The notes beneath the pieces were generated by a model. That model saw only the letters and a program-made list of their open reading frames with translations, ran no database searches and had not been told where the DNA came from. DNA of 8,616 bases from JANXQG01 sp037147235 (GTDB lineage: Bacteria; Planctomycetota; Planctomycetia; Pirellulales; Thermoguttaceae), in assembly GCA_037147235.1 (NCBI GenBank), contig JBAWVO010000277.1, forward strand, positions 1 to 8,616, written 5' to 3'. Both the position numbers and the translations under genes were made by a program. Every line of letters begins with the position of its first letter. The first letter of the stretch is position 1. Shown piece by piece: positions 1 to 6,152 of the stretch.

Positions 1-259
1 GTTGGTTCGTATGGGGGCTCGTTTCACTCTCCCCACCCTACTTCTGCACCTAAAAACGGAAGAGCCCAAACTTCTTACGAGCCTTTTATTCTAGTGGCGA
101 TGAAACGCTCCGGCAACCGGGGGGTAGGGGGGTAGGTATTTTTTCTCACCCTACAATTATTCATATTTCGCACACAGAACCGGAAGAGCCAGTTTTTCAC
201 CGGGAGTCAATCCGCGTGGCCGAAGGAATAGCGGCCGAGGAAATGGCGGCCAACCCCCC

Positions 260-288
260 TTGGCGCAAGGAAGAAAATCGCTTAGACT
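260..288 (+). promoter_or_regulatory. Weak sigma70-like promoter candidate for the small zinc-ribbon gene
   Basis: TTGGCG at 260-265 (four of six against TTGACA) is separated by 17 bases from TAGACT at 283-288 (four of six against TATAAT). Transcription would start near 295, giving a leader of about 40 bases that contains the palindrome at 313-326. The match is weak and could be chance. Confidence 0.22.
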
Positions 289-312
289 GAGAGGTTTCAC
301 CCCCATTTGGAA

Positions 313-326
313 CCTGTACGTACAGG
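313..326. promoter_or_regulatory. Perfect 14-bp palindrome overlapping the ribosome-binding site
   Basis: CCTGTACGTACAGG is a perfect uninterrupted 14-bp palindrome ending 10 bases before the ATG at 337. Its last bases form part of the purine-rich AGGAA (324-328) that serves as Shine-Dalgarno sequence. It could be an operator for a dimeric repressor or, in RNA, a hairpin that sequesters the ribosome-binding site. The symmetry is seen directly; the regulatory role is inferred. Confidence 0.4.
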
Positions 327-336
327 AACGACGGTC

Positions 337-471
337 ATGCAAACGCGGCCCCGCACAAAGTTTGTGATGCAACTCAAGTCTCGCCGCTGTCCGAAGTGCG
401 GCGCGAAGCTCAATAATCAGGTGAAGCGCTGCAAGCGCTGTCACCAGGCGCAGACGAAGCCAAAGAAGTAA
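337..471 (+). CDS. Small, highly basic zinc-ribbon protein (44 aa)
   Basis: This short reading frame translates to 44 residues with two CxxC pairs, CPKC at residues 18-21 and CKRC at 32-35, separated by ten residues. That spacing fits a rubredoxin-like zinc ribbon binding one zinc ion. Fifteen of the 44 residues are Lys or Arg and there is no Asp or Glu, so the protein should be strongly positive and likely binds nucleic acid or sits on the ribosome (inference). The ATG at 337 is chosen because AGGAA lies eight bases upstream; a second ATG at 367 would give a 34-residue form with both CxxC pairs but has no good ribosome-binding site. It converges on trpC, 51 bases away. I do not recognise a named family. 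A spurious frame remains possible, but the paired cysteines make that unlikely. Confidence 0.72.
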   Translation: MQTRPRTKFVMQLKSRRCPKCGAKLNNQVKRCKRCHQAQTKPKK

Positions 472-522
472 CCTTGTAGCATAGGTGCCTCGCCTGCGCG
501 CTAGGTTTTTGAAACAGGTTGC

Positions 523-1305
523 CTATTTTCCCAGCAGCTCATCGACCGCAGTGCCGATGTCGGCGCGTGCGATGAGTGTTTCTCCGACCAACATGGCATC
601 GACGCCGGAGCGTTGAAGTAATTCGACGTCGGCCCGATGGCGGATGCCGCTCTCGCCAACCACGCGATGTCCAGCCGGAATCTCTTGGCGGAGGCGGATT
701 GTGTGCTCCAGATCGACATGGAAAGTCCGCAGATCGCGGTTATTGATGCCGATCAGCTTGGCCCCGGCCGCCAGCACCCGTGGGAGGTTGGCCGGATCGT
801 AAAGTTCCACCAGCGGCGTCATTCCGAGCGAGACGATCGCCTCGTGTAGCGAGCAAAGCTGGCGATCGTCGAGACATTCGGCGATCAGTAGCACGGCGTC
901 CGCCCCGGCGGACCGGGCCTCGATCACCTGATAGGGGTCGATAATAAAATCCTTCCGCAGCAGCGGCAGCGTGACCGCCGCGCGGATCTGACGCAAATAG
1001 TCGAGGCTACCCTGGAAATAAGGCGCATCGGTCAGTACGCTGATGCAGGCCGCACCATGCTGTTGATACGTACAGGCGATCTCAACCGGGTGGAAATCGG
1101 CACGGATCACGCCTTTCGACGGGCTGGCCTTCTTCACTTCCGCGATCAGGCGGATCGTACCTCGGCCATCGAGGGCAGCGAAAAAATCGCGAACCGGAGG
1201 CGCAGCGGATAATGATTCGCGCAGTTGCTCCTCGGGCACGCGAATCTTGGCCGCAGCCACTTCGCGTTCTTTATCGGCGACAATCTTGTCGAGAATGGTG
1301 GGCAT
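523..1305 (-). CDS. trpC: Indole-3-glycerol phosphate synthase
   Basis: This enzyme closes the indole ring in tryptophan biosynthesis, converting 1-(2-carboxyphenylamino)-1-deoxyribulose 5-phosphate to indole-3-glycerol phosphate in the cytoplasm. The 260-residue length is normal for a stand-alone TrpC (beta/alpha)8 barrel. Family motifs appear in order: AEVKKASPSKG (residues 55-65, with E56 and K58), LLRKDF (catalytic Lys K118), LVELY (E167), GINNRDL (N188) and the phosphate-site GESG (E218, S219). All active-site residues expected from the archaeal enzyme are present, so it should be functional. The start MPTILDKIVADKE matches the usual N-terminus, although no Shine-Dalgarno sequence precedes it. 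It follows the mrr-like gene by 20 bases on the same strand, and no other trp gene is in the window, so it is not part of a classical trp operon here. Confidence 0.96.
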   Translation of the reverse strand: MPTILDKIVADKEREVAAAKIRVPEEQLRESLSAAPPVRDFFAALDGRGTIRLIAEVKKASPSKGVIRADFHPVEIACTYQQHGAACISVLTDAPYFQGSLDYLRQIRAAVTLPLLRKDFIIDPYQVIEARSAGADAVLLIAECLDDRQLCSLHEAIVSLGMTPLVELYDPANLPRVLAAGAKLIGINNRDLRTFHVDLEHTIRLRQEIPAGHRVVGESGIRHRADVELLQRSGVDAMLVGETLIARADIGTAVDELLGK

Positions 1306-1312
1306 AGTTCGT

Positions 1313-1329
1313 ATAAGTGGCGCACTTAT
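1313..1329. repeat. Short perfect inverted repeat at the mrr/trpC junction
   Basis: ATAAGTG (1313-1319) and CACTTAT (1323-1329) are perfect inverted copies around GCG. The element overlaps the TAA stop of the mrr-like gene and ends 7 bases before the trpC start. It occupies the place where a trpC ribosome-binding site would be expected. It may be a weak hairpin in the intercistronic RNA, an operator, or chance. Confidence 0.35.
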
Positions 1330-2231
1330 TCCTCAAAGTAATCAGAATCAATTCGCTTCAGAACAAACGTGCGGTAGGTCGTCACGCCGATACCAAAGTC
1401 AATCATCAAGCCTGTGAGCATTGCCCCATCAATCAGAACAATTTTCCTTTCAATCATTTTAACGTAGTCCCAAGCCGGTTGCGAGAATGTTGAGGTTGTG
1501 ATGAATACTCCTTTCTTCGCTCTGAATCCCTCCATACTTCCAACAAACGCCTGAATATCAGGGCGACCAACTTGGCCTGTCCATCGCTTCGCCTGAATAA
1601 CGATTTCATCAAGCCCAAGTCTGTCTTCCTTGATTCTCCCGTCAATTCCACCGTCAGCGGTTTTGCCAACTGCTTTCCCCGCATCCTCAATGGAACCGCC
1701 ATAGCCCATAGCCACAAGCAGTTCGATCACGACACGTTCAAAGAATGTCGAGGAACAGGCCATGAGTTGCTCTAGCAATTCGGCAGCCAACGCCTCACGC
1801 AACGTCTGATAGCCATTCTCAAGCAATTCCTCCGGCGTTTGGGTTGGCACTTCCTGAACGCCCTTGTCATCACCAGGCTTTGTTATGTTTTTGCTGCGAA
1901 ATGCAAGAAATGCTGGATACTTTTCCAGATACTTCATGTCTATTCGAGGGGGATTCTCGGCTAAAGCGTTCTTGCCATCCTCTGTGATTCGCACCACACC
2001 GCGATTTGGCTGTACAAGCAGTCCGGCGTTCTTGAGATAGGTTTTTGCCCAACCGACACGATTTGCGATGACAGTGGTTTGTCCGCTCGGCAGCATTTGC
2101 TGCATCTCTTGCTCTGTCAGTTGACATTTGTCTGCCGTAGCCTTTGTTACCTCTTGCATCACATGGTCTTGGCAGTCGCCTAATATTTGCAACAGCGGCA
2201 ACATTATGCTTTGAAAGTCGGGAATGCTCAT
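1326..2231 (-). CDS. mrr: Mrr-family type IV restriction endonuclease
   Basis: Mrr-type enzymes cleave foreign DNA carrying modified bases such as methylated adenine or cytosine, and need no partner methyltransferase. The 301-residue length is close to typical Mrr. The N-terminal third (about 1-100) looks like the winged-helix Mrr_N domain, with RVGWAKTYLKNAGLL at 58-72. The C-terminal part is the PD-(D/E)xK nuclease fold: FFERVVIELLVAMGYGG (163-179), then DGGIDG (193-198, likely metal-binding D197) and IQAKRW (212-217, catalytic Q213 and K215), so the core appears intact. A good Shine-Dalgarno AAAGGA (2241-2246, minus strand) lies nine bases before the ATG, which fixes the start. It lies 68 bases after the dinD-like gene, and both look more A+T-rich than their neighbours, suggesting an acquired pair. 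The methyl specificity cannot be told from sequence. Confidence 0.88.
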   Translation of the reverse strand: MSIPDFQSIMLPLLQILGDCQDHVMQEVTKATADKCQLTEQEMQQMLPSGQTTVIANRVGWAKTYLKNAGLLVQPNRGVVRITEDGKNALAENPPRIDMKYLEKYPAFLAFRSKNITKPGDDKGVQEVPTQTPEELLENGYQTLREALAAELLEQLMACSSTFFERVVIELLVAMGYGGSIEDAGKAVGKTADGGIDGRIKEDRLGLDEIVIQAKRWTGQVGRPDIQAFVGSMEGFRAKKGVFITTSTFSQPAWDYVKMIERKIVLIDGAMLTGLMIDFGIGVTTYRTFVLKRIDSDYFEE

Positions 2232-2299
2232 TGCGGTTAGTCCTTTGAGGTTTCTGAATTTCGGTCAATCGATCCACCGGCAACGTATCGCCGCAAAAA

Positions 2300-3193
2300 T
2301 TAGGCATCTGCCTCGCCCGATTCCGCTGGATCGTCGTCCGCAGGGGCATCCAGTTTGTCCACCTGCTTGGATAGCTTCTTTTGCTCCGATTGCACACGGC
2401 GTTCGACCTTCTTTAGATCCTCCGCTGCCGGCAGTTTTTCCAGAACGATACCCCGATCCGTAAGCACTTTTCGGACATCTTGATTGTTTTTGACGTGCTC
2501 GCGTGTGATGGTTGGCTCCGTCCGTAGGTTGTCCTTTTTGATGTTGAAATTCGTGATCTCGTTGGCGAAGTCTTTCGCCTTGATGGTGATTACAGGCAGA
2601 AAATCAGCTAGTGGACGAGACTTCGGCACACCAAGCCGATTTTTCATGTCCTGCGTCGTCATCCCCCCGAACAGGGCTTGGTCGCCCTTACTGCGGATGC
2701 GGGCGAAGCTCTGGTTGTCTTTGAGCCTTTCAAAGATGATTCCCGATAACTGCCTCTCAGATTCCGTCAGTTTCTTACGAGCGTTGAGACGCTCCATTTC
2801 CTCCAACCGCTGCTCGATGACCTCCATTTTTCGAGTTTGCACGGCGAAATAGGTCTGGGCAAAGGCGACAGGTTCCTTGTTTGAGTCGCCGTTCTGAGCG
2901 ATCAGGTAGCAGGCGTAGCGGGTGAGCATCACGTCGTCGATTTCCCGCCGGGCACCGGAGCCGACATCAACCATTTTCGTGGTATCAAGAAAATGGTCTG
3001 TGACGTCGAAACCCGATGTCATGCAAGCGACTTTGGCCTTCTCAATGACCTTGGAAAAATTCTCCCAGCGTTCGTAGCCGAGGAGTGGTTGCAAATCGCG
3101 AGCCAGCCAAAAGGTTGTGCCACCTTCGGTCTCAGTTTGCATACACTGCTCAAAACTGGAATGAAGTTGGACGATCAGTTCTTTCTTCATCAT
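2300..3193 (-). CDS. dinD: DNA-damage-inducible protein D (DinD-like)
   Basis: The 297-residue product resembles DinD, an SOS-regulated protein of E. coli reported to inhibit RecA-mediated strand exchange. Recognisable stretches are the BRO-N-like N-terminal block (FWLARDLQPLLGYERWENFSKVIEKA, 28-53), VMLTRYACYLIAQNGD (88-103), the helical QTYFAVQTRKMEVIEQ segment (113-128) and GDQALFGGMTTQDMKNRLGV (170-189). The tail (about 258-297) is charged, beginning coiled-coil-like and ending acidic. It is slightly longer than E. coli DinD, mostly through this tail. The start is ATG 3193, with a second ATG directly after it; no strong Shine-Dalgarno is seen, but a four-codon frame (MKAK) ends in TGA overlapping the ATG, so translational coupling is possible. 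It sits 54 bases after purH and 68 before mrr. No LexA operator was recognised, so SOS control here is unproven. Confidence 0.86.
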   Translation of the reverse strand: MMKKELIVQLHSSFEQCMQTETEGGTTFWLARDLQPLLGYERWENFSKVIEKAKVACMTSGFDVTDHFLDTTKMVDVGSGARREIDDVMLTRYACYLIAQNGDSNKEPVAFAQTYFAVQTRKMEVIEQRLEEMERLNARKKLTESERQLSGIIFERLKDNQSFARIRSKGDQALFGGMTTQDMKNRLGVPKSRPLADFLPVITIKAKDFANEITNFNIKKDNLRTEPTITREHVKNNQDVRKVLTDRGIVLEKLPAAEDLKKVERRVQSEQKKLSKQVDKLDAPADDDPAESGEADA

Positions 3194-3247
3194 TTGGCTT
3201 TCATTTGATTTGGAGGATCAGGAACCCTTGCGCAACCCCGTGCCACA

Positions 3248-4816
3248 TTAATGCTTGAAATGCCTTCTTCCCGTAAATATCATCGGCACGCCATGCCGAT
3301 TGCAGGCGGCGATGGCATCCGTATCGTTGCGTGAGCCGCCGGGCTGAATCACGGCGACCACGCCCACCGCGGCGGCCGCCTCGATGGAATCGGGGAAGGG
3401 AAAGAATGCGTCGGAGGCCATCACCGATCCGCGGACGCGGTCGCCCGCCTTCTTGATGGAAATTTCCACCGAATCGACGCGGCTCATCTGCCCGGCACCG
3501 GTGCCGAGCAACATGCGGTCCTTGGCCAACACGATGGCGTTGGACTTCACATGTCGCACCATCGCCCAGGCAAAACGTAGATCGGCCAACTGGGCCGGCG
3601 TCGGCGGACAGTCGGTCACGACCTTCCACTCATCCTCTGGATCGGGCAGCGTATCGGCATCCTGCAAGAGCATTCCGCCGTCCAACACACGATAGGCCCA
3701 GCGGGCGAGCGGCTTCGCGATTGGTCCGGCAGCCATCAGACGCACGTTGGCCTTCCATTTAGGCACCGTGGTCAGAATCGCAATTGCCTCGGGATCGAAT
3801 TCCGGGGCAAGGATGGCCTCGACGAACATGCCCGGTTCGGTGAGCACCTGGGCCGTGGCCGCATCAACCCTGCGGTTCAGCCCCAGCACCGAACCAAATG
3901 CACTGAGCGGGTCGCCCGCCATGGCCAACTTCAGGGCTTGGGCCAGTGTGCCTGCCTCGGCGGCACCGCAAGGGTTATTGTGCTTGATCACCACGGCGGC
4001 CGGATCGCTGAAGTCCCGGACCATGGCCAAGGCACTGTCGAGATCCAAAAGATTGTTGTACGAAAGCTCTTTGCCATTGAGTTGCCGGGCGGTGACCACG
4101 CTGGCCCCTTCGCTTTGAGCCGCCGCATAAACGGCCCCCTGCTGATGCGGGTTCTCGCCGTAGCGGAGTACCTGCTGCCGCTGGAATCCCAGGTGCAACG
4201 TGCCCGGAAAGCGTCCTTCGGCCGTCACGCCGGCAAAATAGTCGGCGATGGCCCGATCGTAAAGAGCCGTGTGCGAAAAAGCCTCGCCGGCCAGCTTCCG
4301 CCGCAGATCCAACGTAGTGCGGCCGTGGGCCTGGATCTGTTGAAGGATCTCGCCGTACTGCCGTGCATCGGTGGCAATCGTCGTGAAGGCATGGTTCTTG
4401 GCCGCCGCGCGGACCATCGTTGGCCCGCCGATGTCGATCTGCTCGATCGCCTGTTCGAGCGTCACGCCTGGCTTGCGGATCGTGGTCTCAAACGGATAAA
4501 GATTGACGACTACCAGTTCAAAGGTCAGGATGCCATGCTCGGCCATGGCTTGCATGTCCTCTGGGTTGTCGTGTCGGCAGAGGATGCCGCCGTGAACCTT
4601 GGGGTGCAGTGTCTTGAGCCGCCCGTGCATCATCTCGGGGAAGCCCGTATAGTCCGAAACGTCGCGAACCGCGATGCCTTCGGACTCCAGGTGCTTGCGG
4701 GTTCCGCCGGTGCTGAAGATTTCCACGCCGGCGGCAGCCAGTCCGCGGGCGAAATCGGCCAGTCCTTGTTTATCGCTGACACTGACCAAAACACGTTGAA
4801 TGCGAGGTGATTCCAT
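3248..4816 (-). CDS. purH: Bifunctional AICAR formyltransferase / IMP cyclohydrolase
   Basis: PurH performs the last two steps of de novo purine synthesis, formylating AICAR with 10-formyl-tetrahydrofolate and cyclising FAICAR to IMP. The product is 522 residues, normal for the family. The N-terminal MGS-like cyclohydrolase domain (about 1-200) shows STGGTRKHL (35-43), HGRLKTLHPKVHGGILCR (64-81, with R66 and K68), Y107, D128 and K140. The C-terminal transformylase has VLRYGENPHQ (216-225), the catalytic VIKHNNPCG (277-284, K278 and H279), GTGAGQMSRVDS (438-449) and SDAFFPFPDS (468-477). The ATG at 4816 is chosen because the family motif IQRVLVSVSDK begins directly after it. The frame stays open for 76 more codons upstream to 5044, but that extension runs through a palindromic repeat and matches nothing in PurH. 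It is followed by dinD rather than another purine gene. Confidence 0.96.
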   Translation of the reverse strand: MESPRIQRVLVSVSDKQGLADFARGLAAAGVEIFSTGGTRKHLESEGIAVRDVSDYTGFPEMMHGRLKTLHPKVHGGILCRHDNPEDMQAMAEHGILTFELVVVNLYPFETTIRKPGVTLEQAIEQIDIGGPTMVRAAAKNHAFTTIATDARQYGEILQQIQAHGRTTLDLRRKLAGEAFSHTALYDRAIADYFAGVTAEGRFPGTLHLGFQRQQVLRYGENPHQQGAVYAAAQSEGASVVTARQLNGKELSYNNLLDLDSALAMVRDFSDPAAVVIKHNNPCGAAEAGTLAQALKLAMAGDPLSAFGSVLGLNRRVDAATAQVLTEPGMFVEAILAPEFDPEAIAILTTVPKWKANVRLMAAGPIAKPLARWAYRVLDGGMLLQDADTLPDPEDEWKVVTDCPPTPAQLADLRFAWAMVRHVKSNAIVLAKDRMLLGTGAGQMSRVDSVEISIKKAGDRVRGSVMASDAFFPFPDSIEAAAAVGVVAVIQPGGSRNDTDAIAACNRHGVPMIFTGRRHFKH

Positions 4817-4851
4817 GAAAGATTGGGAGCTGAAGAAACGGATGTGTGCAA

Positions 4852-4874
4852 GGCGGAAGTTTTTCAGTTCCGCC
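4852..4874 (-). promoter_or_regulatory. Stem-loop in the purH leader
   Basis: GGCGGAA (4852-4858) and TTCCGCC (4868-4874) form a perfect 7-bp stem with a 9-base A/T-rich loop, 35 bases before the purH ATG. Upstream, the minus strand carries TAGAAT at 4885-4890 (five of six against the -10 consensus), which would put the hairpin near the 5' end of the message; no good -35 was found. It could influence purH leader folding or stability. It matches no purine riboswitch that I can recognise. Confidence 0.4.
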
Positions 4875-4924
4875 CGAAGTACAAATTCTAACGTACCGAG
4901 GCCGAATGGGAAACCGTAGCTTTG

Positions 4925-4972
4925 TTCGGCGCGGGTCTCCTGACCCCGCCGAAAACCCGACCGAAGGTCTCC
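4925..4972. repeat. Palindromic repeat module between purH and the glycosyltransferase gene
   Basis: TTCGGCGCGGGTC (4925-4937) pairs with GACCCCGCCGAA (4942-4953) across a TCCT loop, giving a 12-bp stem with one bulged base. A second small hairpin GACC-GAA-GGTC follows at 4959-4969, and GGTCTCC occurs twice (4934-4940, 4966-4972). The composition differs from adjoining leader DNA and resembles GC-rich dispersed intergenic repeats I associate with planctomycetes; that resemblance is from memory. It separates the divergent purH and glycosyltransferase genes. TTTACA at 4991-4996 followed by TATCCA at 5013-5018 is a weak promoter candidate for the latter. Confidence 0.55.
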
Positions 4973-5054
4973 CGGAGTCCTGCCACTGCTTTTACACTGC
5001 TCTTCCGGCAAATATCCATTCTTGCTACGATTCGTACTCTCCAAGGAAGGTGCG

Positions 5055-6107
5055 ATGAAAGTACTGGCTCTGATTGAAAGCGCGGACCACGTCTGCTACC
5101 GGTATCGATTCAACGCGCTGGCCTGGGATCTAGCCCAGGAGGGGCTGTTGCTCGATGCCCTGCCTATCGAAAAGGGTTTTGGGCGAATCTCCACCTTATT
5201 GGCGGGGAGCCATGCCGATATCGTCGTTTTGCAACGTAAACTCTTGCCCGCTTGGCAATTAGCCATCCTAAGGCAGAACGCGAAATGCCTCGTCTACGAC
5301 ATCGACGATGCCCTTTTTCGCCACGATGCCTTCACGAAAAAGAAGCAGCAAAGCCCCAGCCGTTTGTCCCGCTTCCGCGGCATGGTGCGGGCGGCCGATG
5401 CCGTGCTGGCAGGAAACAACTATCTGGCCCAATTCGCTTCGGCTTACGCGGATCCCAACCGGGTATACTTCGTGCCAACTTGCGTGGAACCCTCTTGGTA
5501 TCCCCTAGCCAGCCACTGCCGCACCGGTTCCTCGGCTCGCCTCGGTTGGATCGGCCAGCGGAGCATGATTCCGTCGCTTAACGCCATGGAAGAACAGTTG
5601 ACTGCGGTTGGCCGGCGGTTGCCGGAGGTTTCGCTCCGCGTGATCAGCGACGCTTTGCCACAAATAGGGGGCATGCGGACGGAACTTCGCCCTTGGTCTT
5701 CGGCCACTGAAACCGCCGAACTGGCCGCCACGGACATCGGCATCAGTTGGCTATGCGACGACCTCTGGAGTCAGGGCAAATGCGGGCTCAAGGTCCTGCA
5801 ATACATGGCCGCCGGATTGCCGGTTGTGGCCAATTCGGTGGGTGTGCATCGAAAAATGATCGTCCACGGCGAATCCGGTTTCCTGGCCGATACGCCGGAC
5901 GAATGGGCCGAGGCGGTTGCACGCTTGGCGGAAAACCCGGCCCTTCGTCACCGCATGGGCACCGCCGCACGCCGTCGTGTCGAAAGCGACTACAACGTCC
6001 GTCGCTGGGGTCCAAGGGTTGCCAAGCTGTTGCGGCAATTGGTCGACAAGCCGCCTTGCAATTCTCCGCGGGAGTTCGGTAGCGTAAAAGGCAATTTCAT
6101 CCTATAA
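5055..6107 (+). CDS. GT4-type glycosyltransferase
   Basis: The 350-residue product is a GT-B fold, family 4 (glycosyl transferases group 1) enzyme, expected to transfer a sugar from a nucleotide-sugar donor to an acceptor at the cytoplasmic face of the membrane. The N-terminal acceptor half includes MKVLALIES at the first strand and CLVYDIDDALFRHD (78-91), a motif common in this subgroup. The donor half starts near RLGWIGQRS (162-170) and contains KCGLKVLQYMAAGLPVVANS (242-261) and IVHGESGFLADT (269-280), the nucleotide-sugar binding region. There are no membrane segments. The ATG at 5055 is preceded by AAGGAAGG (5043-5050); the frame is open 11 codons further to 5022, but that start lacks a ribosome-binding site. 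It leads a likely unit with the GNAT gene and uppP, suggesting surface glycan or lipid-linked sugar synthesis. Sugar and acceptor are unknown. Confidence 0.85.
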   Translation: MKVLALIESADHVCYRYRFNALAWDLAQEGLLLDALPIEKGFGRISTLLAGSHADIVVLQRKLLPAWQLAILRQNAKCLVYDIDDALFRHDAFTKKKQQSPSRLSRFRGMVRAADAVLAGNNYLAQFASAYADPNRVYFVPTCVEPSWYPLASHCRTGSSARLGWIGQRSMIPSLNAMEEQLTAVGRRLPEVSLRVISDALPQIGGMRTELRPWSSATETAELAATDIGISWLCDDLWSQGKCGLKVLQYMAAGLPVVANSVGVHRKMIVHGESGFLADTPDEWAEAVARLAENPALRHRMGTAARRRVESDYNVRRWGPRVAKLLRQLVDKPPCNSPREFGSVKGNFIL

Positions 6108-6108
6108 T
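6103..6108 (+). promoter_or_regulatory. Exact TATAAT -10 candidate overlapping the glycosyltransferase stop codon
   Basis: A perfect TATAAT lies across the TAA stop (6105-6107) of the glycosyltransferase gene. No convincing TTGACA-like element sits 16-18 bases upstream and there is no extended TG. If active, it would start transcription near 6115 and give the GNAT-uppP pair a separate promoter with a leader of roughly 40 bases. Confidence 0.3.
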
Positions 6109-6152
6109 CTGGACACGGTTCAAATCACGATAACAATCAGGTCGTCTCGTTC

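Larger units (their letters stand above)
1..336. other. Non-coding leader region with G-rich run and degenerate direct repeat
   Basis: No convincing gene is visible. A frame open from the left edge to a stop at 133-135 has no start inside the window and a low-complexity, unrecognisable translation. Visible structure includes a G-rich run at 119-136 (two G6 blocks separated by TA, then TAGG) and a degenerate direct repeat. CACCCTAC occurs at 34-41 and 147-154, and each copy is followed by GCAC and then CGGAAGAGCC (57-66 and 181-190). This is probably an intergenic regulatory or repeat region upstream of the small zinc-ribbon gene. Confidence 0.5.

Noticed and set aside
1..135. Frame open from the left edge to a stop at 133-135, possibly the tail of a gene
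   Set aside because: It has no start in the window, its translation is low in recognisable content, and it ends in a G-rich run; it is too short to support as coding.
157..444. 95-residue minus-strand frame
   Set aside because: It overlaps the better-supported zinc-ribbon gene, reads through non-coding sequence and shows no domain.
472..522. Possible bidirectional terminator between the mini-gene and trpC
   Set aside because: Only short, interrupted stems can be drawn; a T5 run exists at 506-510, but no stable hairpin directly precedes it.
3938..4810. 290-residue + strand frame opposite purH
   Set aside because: purH on the other strand has all catalytic motifs; this frame is an antisense shadow in GC-rich coding DNA.
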